Source of the DNA: Chloroflexota bacterium
GTDB taxonomy: Bacteria > Chloroflexota > Dehalococcoidia > Lucifugimonadales > UBA3495
Direction of reading: 5' to 3'
Assembly: GCA_009840165.1 (NCBI GenBank)
Contig: VXOG01000111.1
Coordinates: 1 to 64,000 of the forward strand
Length of the DNA: 64,000 bases
Below are positions 7,902 through 16,349 of the stretch, piece by piece (the first letter of the stretch is position 1; every line of letters begins with the position of its first letter). Made by a program: the position numbers and the translations under genes. Under the pieces are notes generated by a model. That model made no database searches. It saw nothing but the letters and a program-made list of their open reading frames with translations, and was not told the DNA's origin.

Positions 7902-8998
7902 CTACCGACACAATGGATATTACTGACCGCAAGCTGCTGAACATCGTGCAGAGCAATTTCCCGGTCATGGAGGAACCTTACAAGGCCATCGCCGGCGACC
8001 TGGGCGTCGAGGAAGATGAGGTTCTGGCGCGGCTCGCCGAATTGAAACGGCAGAACGTGGTACGGCAGATCAGCGCGATCTTTGATACCAGGCGGCTCGG
8101 ATACAAGACTACCCTGGTCGCATTCGCCTATGGTGAGGGGGATCTGCACGACGGAGCAATCTACATCAACCGGCACCCCGGCGTCAGCCACAACTACGCC
8201 CGCGAGGGTTCGTACTACAACCTCTGGTTCACCCTGGCCGTGCCACCCGATGGCGACCTGGAAGCAACGGTCAAGTGGATGGCCGAAAAAACCGGCGCCA
8301 TCGAGTACCGCATCATGCCCACCATCCGGTTCTTCAAGATCGGCGTCAACTTTGACATGGTGAAACGGCGCAGCGACGCTTACAACTATAACCCCGACGC
8401 TGGGCAGCCCAACGGCGCCAGCAACGGGCAAAGCCGGGTCCCGGCCAGCGACTGGAACCAGGCCCAGGAAATCACCGAATGGGACAAGGATGTCATCCGG
8501 GAAGCCCAGGAAGACCTCCCGTTGGTATCCCGGCCCTTCGACCCCATAGCGGAACGGCTCGGACTTACCACCCAGGGACTGTTCGATCAGTTGGCGGTTT
8601 ATCAGGAACGCAAGTTGATGCGCCGCTACAGCGCCGTGTTGTATCACCGGCGTTCCGGGTTCCGCGCCAACGCCATGATCGTGTGGAAGGTTCCGCCGGA
8701 AAGGTCTGAGGAAGTCGGAATGATCATGGCCGAGAACTCGGCAGTCACCCATTGCTACGAAAGGCCGACGTTTCCGGACTGGGAGTACAGCCACTTCACC
8801 ATGGTGCACGCGCCCAGCCGTGAGGAATGTGAAGAAATCGGCCGGGACATCGCCCGCGCCACCGGTATCAATGACAACTTGTTGCTCTATAGCACGCGTG
8901 AATACAAAAAGACCCGAGTGCGCTATTTCGTCGAAGACTACGAGCGTTTCTGGGACACCGCCGAGGAAGCCGAGGCCATGGCGGAGGCGTTGGTCTAA
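7898..8998 (+). CDS. ahbAB: Siroheme decarboxylase, fused AhbA-AhbB
   Basis: Two Lrp/AsnC-like halves are joined in one 366-residue chain: residues 1-165 (ITDRKLLNIVQSNFPVMEEPYKAIAGDLG, then VVRQISAIFDTRRLGYKTTLVAF) and 185-366 (WDKDVIREAQEDLPLVSRPFDPIAERLG, RRYSAVLYHRRSGFRANAMIVWKV, EYKKTRVRYF). Each half matches the siroheme decarboxylase family. AhbA and AhbB act together to remove two acetate carboxylates from siroheme, giving 12,18-didecarboxysiroheme, on the alternative haem route or toward haem d1. It overlaps the regulator gene by ATGA and precedes the precorrin-2 dehydrogenase by 2 bases. Confidence 0.8.
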   Translation: MTTDTMDITDRKLLNIVQSNFPVMEEPYKAIAGDLGVEEDEVLARLAELKRQNVVRQISAIFDTRRLGYKTTLVAFAYGEGDLHDGAIYINRHPGVSHNYAREGSYYNLWFTLAVPPDGDLEATVKWMAEKTGAIEYRIMPTIRFFKIGVNFDMVKRRSDAYNYNPDAGQPNGASNGQSRVPASDWNQAQEITEWDKDVIREAQEDLPLVSRPFDPIAERLGLTTQGLFDQLAVYQERKLMRRYSAVLYHRRSGFRANAMIVWKVPPERSEEVGMIMAENSAVTHCYERPTFPDWEYSHFTMVHAPSREECEEIGRDIARATGINDNLLLYSTREYKKTRVRYFVEDYERFWDTAEEAEAMAEALV

Positions 8999-9000
8999 CG

Positions 9001-9720
9001 ATGCCTGAATACTACCCTGTTTACCTCAACCTTGCCGGCAAGCGCTGCGTGATCCTGGGCGGCGGCACAATCGCCCAGGGCAAAATCGCAGCCCTCCGCG
9101 ATGCCGGCGCCAGGATCACCGTAATCAGTCCCGAAGCCACTGACGGTATCAAGCGGGCGGCCCAGCGGGGCGACGTGGCTTTCGAGCAGCGCGAGTACCA
9201 GGCTGGTGACCTGGAAGGCGCGTTTATAGCGGTGGCTGCCACCAACGTATGGCACGTGAACCGGCAGATTTACGAAGAAGCCGAGGCGCGCGGCGTTCTG
9301 CTCAATGTGGTGGATGACCCCGACCAATGCACGTTTATCGCGCCGTCCATAGTGCGCAGGGATCCGATTACGTTGGCAGTATCCACCGGCGGCGCCAGTC
9401 CGGCCCTGGCCAGGAAGATGCGCGAAACGCTGGCTGAAGCCCCTGCCTTGAAATGGGCCGATTTGGCAGGAGCCCTAGGCCGAGCCCGCCGCGTCATCAA
9501 GGAAAAGCGTACTGTCATAGATCCTACCCGCTGGCAGTGCGTCATCACGGAAGACCTGCTGAGGTTGGTGCAGGAAGGGCACGAGGATCAGGCAGTGGAC
9601 ATAATCCTCGCTCAGTTGCAGGACGACACGATTCCCGAAATGTGCGACGACTTGACCAAGTGCAGGACCGGCGGCTGCGCAAAGCGGGCGGCGTTACGGG
9701 CGGCGGAGGCGGTCAGTTGA
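9001..9720 (+). CDS. Precorrin-2 dehydrogenase / sirohydrochlorin ferrochelatase
   Basis: The 239-residue protein corresponds to the N-terminal part of CysG (Met8/SirC-like). It has the NAD-binding loop ILGGGTIAQGKIAALRDAGA, the strand VNRQIYEEAEARGVLLNVVDDPDQCTFIAPSIV with the family Asp, and ISTGGASPALA-type LAVSTGGASPALARKMRETL. It oxidises precorrin-2 to sirohydrochlorin and possibly inserts iron. Its substrate comes from the cobA-hemD product four genes away and its product feeds the adjacent AhbAB. The TGA stop overlaps the TTG start of hemA. Confidence 0.85.
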   Translation: MPEYYPVYLNLAGKRCVILGGGTIAQGKIAALRDAGARITVISPEATDGIKRAAQRGDVAFEQREYQAGDLEGAFIAVAATNVWHVNRQIYEEAEARGVLLNVVDDPDQCTFIAPSIVRRDPITLAVSTGGASPALARKMRETLAEAPALKWADLAGALGRARRVIKEKRTVIDPTRWQCVITEDLLRLVQEGHEDQAVDIILAQLQDDTIPEMCDDLTKCRTGGCAKRAALRAAEAVS

Positions 9721-10997
9721 GTTTGTTGGTTCTGGGACTTGACCACCGCACCGCGCCGGTGGACCTCCGCGAGCGACTGAGCGTCGAGCGCGAGCAGTTG
9801 GCTGATGCCCTCAGTCAGTTGTCCGAGTACGTGCCGCAGTCGGCGATCCTTTCCACCTGCAACAGGACTGAGGTGTACGTTTATGATCCCGACGACATTG
9901 GGTTGGTGGGCCGTGTCGGCGACTTTCTGATCGGGTATTCCGGCGTCCCCGGTCCTGAATTGGAAAGGCACGTTTACCAGTTATGGGAAACTGACTGCGT
10001 GGCCCATCTTTTCCGAGTGGCCGGCGGCCTGGAGTCTATGATCGTTGGCGAACGCCAGATTTTGGGGCAGGTGCGTGCGGCGTTCAGCGCAGCCAGCCAC
10101 GGTGGGTACACCAAAAGCCCGCTGACCCGCGTTTTTCATTCAGCCCTCCGCGCCGGCCGCCGCGTGCATCGGGAGACCAGCATCGGCCAGCATTCCCGGT
10201 CGGTGAGTCGCGCTGCGGTGCAATTGGCCCGGGGCATGTTTGATCGTCTGGATGACCGGCGGGCCCTGGTGATTGGCGCCGGCGACGCCGGTCGCATGGT
10301 GGCGCGCGCACTGGCCGATGCCGGCGTAAGGCAGATTACCGTCACTAACCGTACCCAATGGCGCGCCGAGGAGTTGGCCAGAGATCTGGGCGGCGCGGCC
10401 AAGCCATTTGAGGATTTGCCCAAAGCGCTTGCGGAATCTGATCTTGTAATCAGCAGCACGGGATCTCCGGGCTACGTGGTCGATGCCCAGATGGTTTCAG
10501 ATGGTTTGGCGCAACGTGCCTGCTCGGAGCCAATCCTGATGATTGATATTGCGGTGCCCCGTGATATTGATCCCGGCGTCGCGGACCTGGATTCGGTACG
10601 ACTGTTCGACATTGACCAGCTGGGACAAGTGGCCGAAGTTGATCTGGATGTCCTGGATGGCGAGATTCGTAGAGCAACCGATGTCATCGATTCGGAGGTG
10701 AGCAGATTCGTTGAGTGGTGGAACTCGTCCGACACCATGGAGTTAGCGGTGTCCATGCGACGGCGCGCTGATGCTATTCGTCAGCAGGAAATTGCCCGCA
10801 CCCTAAAATTGCTGCGCGCCGATGCTGACAGCGAACTTGCTGCACGACTGGATGCCATGACCAATGCTTTGGTCAAGAAATTGTTGCACCAACCGACTGC
10901 GGAACTACGCTCCGCCGACAGCGCAACTATCTTCCCCGCCGCGTTGCGCATGTTCGGAGACGCTCCCCCCAACGGTAAACGCCGTGGCCGCCGCTAA
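9717..10997 (+). CDS. hemA: Glutamyl-tRNA reductase
   Basis: The 426-residue product carries the family hallmarks: LGLDHRTAPVDLRERLS, the catalytic Cys in ILSTCNRTEVY (about residue 50), HLFRVAGGLESMIVGERQILGQVR, and an NADP-binding ALVIGAGDAGRMVARAL. It reduces glutamyl-tRNA(Glu) to glutamate-1-semialdehyde, the first committed step of C5-pathway tetrapyrrole synthesis. The start is a TTG at 9717 that overlaps the preceding TGA (TTGA) with GGAGG 8 bases upstream, so translation is coupled. The C-terminal dimerisation helix is present. Confidence 0.93.
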   Translation: MSLLVLGLDHRTAPVDLRERLSVEREQLADALSQLSEYVPQSAILSTCNRTEVYVYDPDDIGLVGRVGDFLIGYSGVPGPELERHVYQLWETDCVAHLFRVAGGLESMIVGERQILGQVRAAFSAASHGGYTKSPLTRVFHSALRAGRRVHRETSIGQHSRSVSRAAVQLARGMFDRLDDRRALVIGAGDAGRMVARALADAGVRQITVTNRTQWRAEELARDLGGAAKPFEDLPKALAESDLVISSTGSPGYVVDAQMVSDGLAQRACSEPILMIDIAVPRDIDPGVADLDSVRLFDIDQLGQVAEVDLDVLDGEIRRATDVIDSEVSRFVEWWNSSDTMELAVSMRRRADAIRQQEIARTLKLLRADADSELAARLDAMTNALVKKLLHQPTAELRSADSATIFPAALRMFGDAPPNGKRRGRR

Positions 10998-11913
10998 CGG
11001 CATCCGACCTGTCGTGCGGGTCGGCACCCGCGGCAGCCGGCTCGCCCTGATTCAGACTGATCTCACGCTGGCGGCGTTGCGTGAGGCGCACCCCGATTTG
11101 GAATTCGAGGTGGTGATCGTTACTACCCAGGGAGACGCCAACCAGGCGGCAGCCTTAGCTGGTATGGGTCTGGGTGTTTTCGTCAAGGAAATCGAGCTTC
11201 GCCTGGACATCGGCGACATCGACATGGCGGTGCACAGCCTGAAAGATATGCCAACGGTGTTGCCTGACGGCATGGCGATTGGAGCGGTCCTCGAACGAGC
11301 CGATCCCAGGGACGTCCTGGTGTCGCACTTGGGAACCAAACTTGCCGAGCTCCCGGCAGGAGCCCGCATCGGAACCAGCAGCCCTCGTCGAGTGGCCCAA
11401 GTCGCCGAACAACGGCCCGATCTGGAAATAGTCCCGATCCGCGGCAACGTGGACACTCGCTTGCGCAAAGCAGCCGGAGATGAATGCGACGGCACCATCC
11501 TGGCCGCCGCCGGTTTGCTGCGCATGGGATTGGGAGACGTGATCACGGAATACCTCGCGCCAGATGAGTTCGTGCCCCCGCCGGGCCAGGGGGCAATGGC
11601 CGTGGAAATCCGCTCCGAGGACGACCGAATGTCTGAGATGATGGCGGCTATAAATCACCCTGAGACTGCGGCGGAGGTCACGGCAGAGCGAGCGTTCCTT
11701 GAGGCGCTGGGCGGCGGATGCCAGGTGCCTGTGGGAGCCTACGCGGCGGGCGACAGCGATTTGCTGACGTTAACGGTGTTCATGGGCGCTGCGGACGGTT
11801 CGGCGACGTACCGGGACAAGGTGGTTGGATCAGCGTCCGATGCGTCCGGCCTGGCGGCGATGGCGTGGGAGCGGCTCCGCGAACAGGGTGCGGCGGCTTT
11901 ACTGACCGGTTAG
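10984..11913 (+). CDS. hemC: Porphobilinogen deaminase
   Basis: The 309-residue enzyme assembles four porphobilinogen units into hydroxymethylbilane. It has RVGTRGSRLALIQTD, VHSLKDMPT, RIGTSSPRRVAQ and PIRGNVDTRLRK, and Cys246 in LGGGCQVPVGAY, the attachment site of the dipyrromethane cofactor. I place the start at GTG 10984, overlapping hemA by 14 bases, because this gives the usual length (about 310); no ATG is available close by. No strong ribosome-binding site is visible, consistent with coupling to hemA. Confidence 0.9.
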   Translation: MAAANGIRPVVRVGTRGSRLALIQTDLTLAALREAHPDLEFEVVIVTTQGDANQAAALAGMGLGVFVKEIELRLDIGDIDMAVHSLKDMPTVLPDGMAIGAVLERADPRDVLVSHLGTKLAELPAGARIGTSSPRRVAQVAEQRPDLEIVPIRGNVDTRLRKAAGDECDGTILAAAGLLRMGLGDVITEYLAPDEFVPPPGQGAMAVEIRSEDDRMSEMMAAINHPETAAEVTAERAFLEALGGGCQVPVGAYAAGDSDLLTLTVFMGAADGSATYRDKVVGSASDASGLAAMAWERLREQGAAALLTG

Positions 11914-11924
11914 CAGGTTCTATC

Positions 11925-13484
11925 GTGGAAAAAGGGACGGTCTATCTCGTCGGCGCGGGGCCCGGTGATCCAGGCTTGCTTACGCGGAAGGGCGAGTGGG
12001 TGATGGGCATGGCGGATGTCGTGGTCTATGACCGCCTGTTGGACCCGTCATTGCTTGCATTGGCCCCCGATGCGGAGACCGTATTCGTCGGCAAGGAGCG
12101 GGGCCGGCAGGCGTTGCGCCAGTCCGAGATAAACGACCTGTTGGTGTCCGAAGGCTTGGCCGGCAAAACCGTGGTTAGGCTGAAGGGTGGAGACCCGTTC
12201 GTATTCGGGCGTGGCGGGGAGGAAGCGCAAGCGCTGGCCGCGGCGGGCGTTCCCTTTGAGGTCGTGCCCGGCGTTACTTCAGCCGTCGCTGCCGCCGCCT
12301 ATGCCGGCATTCCCGTAACCCATCGCGGCATTTCAACCTCCGTTACCATCGTCACCGGCAGCGAGGATCCGACCAAGGGCCAGACCAGCACCGATTGGGC
12401 GGCCCTGGCCAAAACCGGCGGAACCCTGGTTGCGTTGATGGGCTGGGCGACTCTACCGGGGATTGTCGAAACGCTGAATGCCAACGGAATGTCCGCAGAC
12501 ACGCCGGTGGCGTTGGTACAGTGGGGCACCTGGAGCCGTCAGCGCACGGTAACCGGCAATCTCGCTAATATCGTAGAGCGTGGCCGGCAGGCCGGCATCG
12601 GTGCGCCGGTGATCGTGGTGATTGGAGAAGTCGCCGGGCTGCGCGAGGAAATCGGGTGGTTTGACCGACGGCCGCTTTGGGGTAAACGAGCGCTGGTGAC
12701 ACGCTCGCGCACCCAGGCATCGCGGTTGATCGAATTGCTGACCGGGATGGGCGCGGAGGCGGTTGAGCTGCCTGCTATCGAAATCGGGCCTCTGGACGAT
12801 TATTCAGATCTCGACCGGATGCTGAAGGAAACCGCCAGCGCGTCGCATCGCTGGGTGATTTTCAGCAGCGTAAATTCCGTCGAATACGTTTGGCAACGCC
12901 TCCGTTCCATGGGCATGGACGCCCGCTACTTCGCCGGCGCGACGGTGGGGGCCATCGGGCCAGCGACGGGTCGAGCGTTGCGCGAGCGGGGCATCGAGCC
13001 GGACTTTGTGCCGAAGCGTTCCGTTTCTGAGGAAGTGATCGCCGAATTGTCCGAGTTGGATTGGACTGGCAAGCAGGTTCTGTTGCCCGGGTCAGCCATC
13101 GGGCGCGACACTCTGGCGTTGGGATTGGCGAGTCTGGGAGCAGAGGTGCATAAAGTTCCCGCATACACCAACACCAGGCCGGTTGACGTTGAGGAACGGG
13201 CTCGGGAGGCATTCAAAGTCGGCATAGATGTGGTAACGTTCACCAGTTCATCGACCGTACGCAATCTGCTGGACATCCTGGGGAACGACAGGCGACTGTT
13301 AGAGGAAAGCCTGATCGCCTGTATCGGGCCGATTACCGCCGCTACCGCACATGAACTGGGCCTTAGGGTGGACATAGTGGCCGCCGAGCACAACGTTGAA
13401 GGGCTGGCCGACGCTTTGGTGACATATTTCGCGGCCGGGGCTGCTGAATCTGCCGGCCGACCAAATGGAGGGACGACATGCTGA
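11925..13484 (+). CDS. cobA-hemD: Uroporphyrinogen-III C-methyltransferase / uroporphyrinogen-III synthase fusion
   Basis: This 519-residue bifunctional protein joins an SAM-dependent methyltransferase (residues 1-245: VYLVGAGPGDPGLLT, VVRLKGGDPFVFGRGGEE, VPGVTSAVAAAAYAGIPVTHR) to a HemD domain (about 255-510: LVTRSRTQASRLIELL, IFSSVNSVEYVWQRL, TFTSSSTVRNLLDIL, ACIGPITAATAHELG). HemD closes hydroxymethylbilane to uroporphyrinogen III and CobA methylates it to precorrin-2, so the fusion commits flux to siroheme/cobamide chemistry. The start is GTG 11925, 11 bases after hemC. The final 7 bases overlap hemB. Confidence 0.9.
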   Translation: MEKGTVYLVGAGPGDPGLLTRKGEWVMGMADVVVYDRLLDPSLLALAPDAETVFVGKERGRQALRQSEINDLLVSEGLAGKTVVRLKGGDPFVFGRGGEEAQALAAAGVPFEVVPGVTSAVAAAAYAGIPVTHRGISTSVTIVTGSEDPTKGQTSTDWAALAKTGGTLVALMGWATLPGIVETLNANGMSADTPVALVQWGTWSRQRTVTGNLANIVERGRQAGIGAPVIVVIGEVAGLREEIGWFDRRPLWGKRALVTRSRTQASRLIELLTGMGAEAVELPAIEIGPLDDYSDLDRMLKETASASHRWVIFSSVNSVEYVWQRLRSMGMDARYFAGATVGAIGPATGRALRERGIEPDFVPKRSVSEEVIAELSELDWTGKQVLLPGSAIGRDTLALGLASLGAEVHKVPAYTNTRPVDVEERAREAFKVGIDVVTFTSSSTVRNLLDILGNDRRLLEESLIACIGPITAATAHELGLRVDIVAAEHNVEGLADALVTYFAAGAAESAGRPNGGTTC

Positions 13485-14458
13485 AGCATCCTGACCTGCG
13501 TATGCGCCGCCTACGCGAGAAGGCGCCGGTGCGCAACATGGTGCGCGAAACGCGCATCAGCGCCGCAAATTTCATCTATCCGATGTTTGTCACCTGCGGC
13601 GAGAATATCCGCGAGGAAATCGAGCCGATGCCCGGGTGCTTTCACACGTCCATCGACCGCCTCCGCGAGGAAATCGACGAGGTTGTGGAGTTGGGAATCC
13701 CGTCGGTGTTGCTGTTCGGCCTGCCGCCCGAAAAGGACGCGGTGGGCAGCGGGGCCTACGATCCCGAGGGGATAATCCAGGAAGCGACACGCACCATCAA
13801 GGAAATGGCCCCGGGACTCATGGTCATAGGCGACGTGTGCCTGTGCGAGTACACGGATCACGGCCATTGCGGCGTCATCGACGGCGAGAAAATCGACAAC
13901 GACGTGACACTGGAATTGCTGGCCCGGTCAGCCCTGACCCAGGTTCAGGCGGGCGCCGATATGGTCGCGCCGTCGTCCATGATGGACGGCCAGGTACGCG
14001 CCATTCGGGAAACGCTGGACGCGCACGGCTATGAGGACACGCCGATCATGGGGTATGCGGCCAAGTATGCCTCGTCGTTCTATGGCCCGTTCCGCGTGGC
14101 CGCCGACTCCACGCCGCAGTTCGGCGACCGCCGCAGCTACCAGATGGACCCAGCGAACCGCCGCATGGCCATGCGCGAAATCGAGTCAGACATCGCCGAG
14201 GGCGCTGATATCGTAATGGTCAAGCCGGCCATGGCTTACATGGACGTGATCAAGGAGGCGCGGGAACGCTACGACTACCCGTTGGCAGCGTATAACGTGA
14301 GCGGTGAGTACTCCATGGTCAAGGCTGCGTCCCGCGCCGGTTGGATCGACGAGCAGCCGGTGACCATGGAGTTGCTGACCGCCATCCGTCGAGCCGGGGC
14401 CGACATCATAATTTCCTATCACGCCAAGGAAGTGGCCCGCTGGTTGCGGGACGAATAA
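13478..14458 (+). CDS. hemB: Delta-aminolevulinic acid dehydratase (porphobilinogen synthase)
   Basis: The 326-residue enzyme condenses two aminolevulinates to porphobilinogen. It has the zinc-type active-site segment DVCLCEYTDHGHCG with three Cys ligands (about residues 120-133) and the two catalytic Lys regions AAKYASSFYGPFR and IVMVKPAMAYMD. A GGAGGGACGAC sequence precedes the ATG at 13478. The start overlaps the cobA-hemD stop by 7 bases, as elsewhere in this operon. Length is normal. Confidence 0.95.
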   Translation: MLKHPDLRMRRLREKAPVRNMVRETRISAANFIYPMFVTCGENIREEIEPMPGCFHTSIDRLREEIDEVVELGIPSVLLFGLPPEKDAVGSGAYDPEGIIQEATRTIKEMAPGLMVIGDVCLCEYTDHGHCGVIDGEKIDNDVTLELLARSALTQVQAGADMVAPSSMMDGQVRAIRETLDAHGYEDTPIMGYAAKYASSFYGPFRVAADSTPQFGDRRSYQMDPANRRMAMREIESDIAEGADIVMVKPAMAYMDVIKEARERYDYPLAAYNVSGEYSMVKAASRAGWIDEQPVTMELLTAIRRAGADIIISYHAKEVARWLRDE

Positions 14459-14516
14459 CTTTGGAACAGGAAATATTGAAATGAACGTCTGGATCGGCCG
14501 ACAGTGACGTGATTCC

Positions 14517-14771
14517 ATGGGTGAAGACCTGGGCCGTTACGGTCTGCTGCGTAGGCAGATCGTCGATGGCCGCTCCGATGCGAATATACGGTTTGACGAG
14601 TTGCGCGGCTTGCTGATGAAGCTCGGGTTTATCGAGAGGACGCGAGGCAGTCATCACATATTCCGGAAAGAAGGAGTGGCCGAGGGGCTGAACCTGCAAA
14701 GAGACGGGAATCACGCCAAGCCTTATCAGGTTAGGCAAGTCCGTCAGATATTGCAGAGGTATCATCTGTAA
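14517..14771 (+). CDS. hicA: HicA-type mRNA interferase toxin
   Basis: The 84-residue protein has the small dsRBD-like fold signature of HicA: DELRGLLMKLGFIERTRGSHHIFRKEG, with the conserved catalytic His at residue 46 in GSHHIF, then HAKPYQVRQVRQIL. HicA toxins cleave mRNA in a ribosome-independent way. It is followed 8 bases later by a HicB-like antitoxin gene. The pair lies between hemB and hemL in a biosynthetic operon, an unusual location. The N-terminal 20 residues are an extension common in the longer HicA subgroup. Confidence 0.8.
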   Translation: MGEDLGRYGLLRRQIVDGRSDANIRFDELRGLLMKLGFIERTRGSHHIFRKEGVAEGLNLQRDGNHAKPYQVRQVRQILQRYHL

Positions 14772-14779
14772 GGAGACTG

Positions 14780-14992
14780 ATGTACAAGTACGAGATCATT
14801 CTCTATTGGAGCAACTCCGATGACGCCTTCGTGGCAGAAGTGCCTGAGCTTCCCGGCTGTATGGCACACGGGGATACCCAGGAAGCCGCGCTGAACAACG
14901 TCAATCAAGCCATCGGCCTGTGGGTCGAGACGGCGCAAGAGTTTGACGACCCGATACCGGAACCCAAGGGGGAACGGTTGATGCTGGCGTAA
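14780..14992 (+). CDS. hicB: HicB-type antitoxin
   Basis: The 70-residue protein is the short partial RNase H-fold form of HicB: YEIILYWSNSDDAFVAEVPELPGCMAHGDTQEAALNNVNQAIGLWVETA, with the typical PELPGC-GDT-EA pattern. It has no C-terminal DNA-binding helix-turn-helix or ribbon-helix-helix, so autoregulation may be weak. AAGGAGACTG lies just before the ATG at 14780. It should bind and neutralise the adjacent HicA. Confidence 0.8.
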   Translation: MYKYEIILYWSNSDDAFVAEVPELPGCMAHGDTQEAALNNVNQAIGLWVETAQEFDDPIPEPKGERLMLA

Positions 14993-15056
14993 ATGCCGCG
15001 GATACTCAAACGCAACCAACTCCACCGTTCCTATGCCGCCGAGGAGGGCACACAGT

Positions 15057-16343
15057 ATGGAGCAAGGTAAATCCCAGCAGCTTTTCGAGCAGGCGCAGCG
15101 GGTGATTCCGGGCGGCGTCAACAGCCCGGTGAGGTCATTCCGGGCGGTGGAAGGTACCCCACCGTTCATCGCCAGAGGAAGCGGGGCGCGCATCTGGGAC
15201 ATTGACGGCAACGAGTACATCGACTATCTAGGATCCTGGGGGCCTTTGGCCTTGGGCCACGCCCACCCCACTGTGGTGGAAGCGGTACAGCGGGCGGCGG
15301 CGGATGGCACGTCTTTCGGTGCTCCCGTTGAACAGGAAGTGCAGCTGGCCGAAATGATCTGCGCCGCTCTGCCGTCGGTGGATTCGGTGCGGCTGGTGAA
15401 CTCTGGCACTGAAGCCTGCATGACTGCGTTGCGGTTGGCCCGCGCGTACACCGGACGCTCCAAGATCGTCAAGTTCGCCGGAAACTATCACGGCCACGCC
15501 GACGGCCTGCTGGTGGCGGCTGGTTCCGGCGCGTTGACCCACGGTGTTCCCACCAGCGCCGGCGTTCCCGAATCCTACGCCGCCGAGACCCTGCTCGCCA
15601 CCTACAATGACATATCGTCGGTGCAAAACCTGTTTGACGCCTGGCCAGATGGTATCGCCGCCGTCATCGTGGAGCCGGTGGCCGGCAACATGGGTGTGGT
15701 GCCGCCGTCGGACGGCTTCCTACAAGGACTGCGCGGGCTCACCGAGGCCAACGGCGCGCTGTTGATATTCGATGAGGTAATCACGGGATTTCGCGTGGCA
15801 TACGGCGGCGCGCAAACGCTGTACGGCGTCACGCCGGACATCACGACGATGGGCAAAATCATTGGCGGCGGCCTGCCGGTAGGCGCTTACGGCGGACGAC
15901 ATGAGGTGATGCAGCAGGTCGCTCCTCTTGGCCCCATGTATCAGGCTGGCACATTGTCGGGCAATCCTTTGGCGGTGGCGGCCGGCGTCGCCACGCTCAC
16001 CGAACTGCAACGGCCGGGCGTGTACGAACATCTGGAGGCGACGGCGGTACGCCTCACCGACGGCGTCAGCGCGGCCTTCGCCCGCGCCGAAATCCCGTCC
16101 AGCATCAACCGGGTGGCGTCGATGTTCACCGGATTCTTCAACGCCGGTCCGGTGTCGGCGCTGGCGCAGGTGGAGCAATCTGACACCGCAGCCTACGGAC
16201 GCTATATGCACGCGCTGCTGGAGCGGGGAGTGTACATCGCGCCGTCCCAGTTTGAGGCCGGCTTCGTGTCCATTGCCCACACCGACGCCGACATCGACCG
16301 GACGATTGTGGCGGTGGGCGACGCGCTCGCTGCGCTGGGGTAG
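15057..16343 (+). CDS. hemL: Glutamate-1-semialdehyde 2,1-aminomutase
   Basis: The 428-residue PLP enzyme converts glutamate-1-semialdehyde into 5-aminolevulinate, right after HemA in the pathway. Hallmarks are RVIPGGVNSPVRSF, LVNSGTEACMTALRLARA, the Asp of LLIFDEVITGFR, and the PLP-lysine in TTMGKIIGGGLPVGAYGG. GAGGAGGG 9 bases before the ATG at 15057 selects this start over the in-frame ATG at 15033. It is separated from hemB only by the HicAB pair and is the last tetrapyrrole gene of the operon. Confidence 0.95.
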   Translation: MEQGKSQQLFEQAQRVIPGGVNSPVRSFRAVEGTPPFIARGSGARIWDIDGNEYIDYLGSWGPLALGHAHPTVVEAVQRAAADGTSFGAPVEQEVQLAEMICAALPSVDSVRLVNSGTEACMTALRLARAYTGRSKIVKFAGNYHGHADGLLVAAGSGALTHGVPTSAGVPESYAAETLLATYNDISSVQNLFDAWPDGIAAVIVEPVAGNMGVVPPSDGFLQGLRGLTEANGALLIFDEVITGFRVAYGGAQTLYGVTPDITTMGKIIGGGLPVGAYGGRHEVMQQVAPLGPMYQAGTLSGNPLAVAAGVATLTELQRPGVYEHLEATAVRLTDGVSAAFARAEIPSSINRVASMFTGFFNAGPVSALAQVEQSDTAAYGRYMHALLERGVYIAPSQFEAGFVSIAHTDADIDRTIVAVGDALAALG

Positions 16344-16349
16344 GACTCC

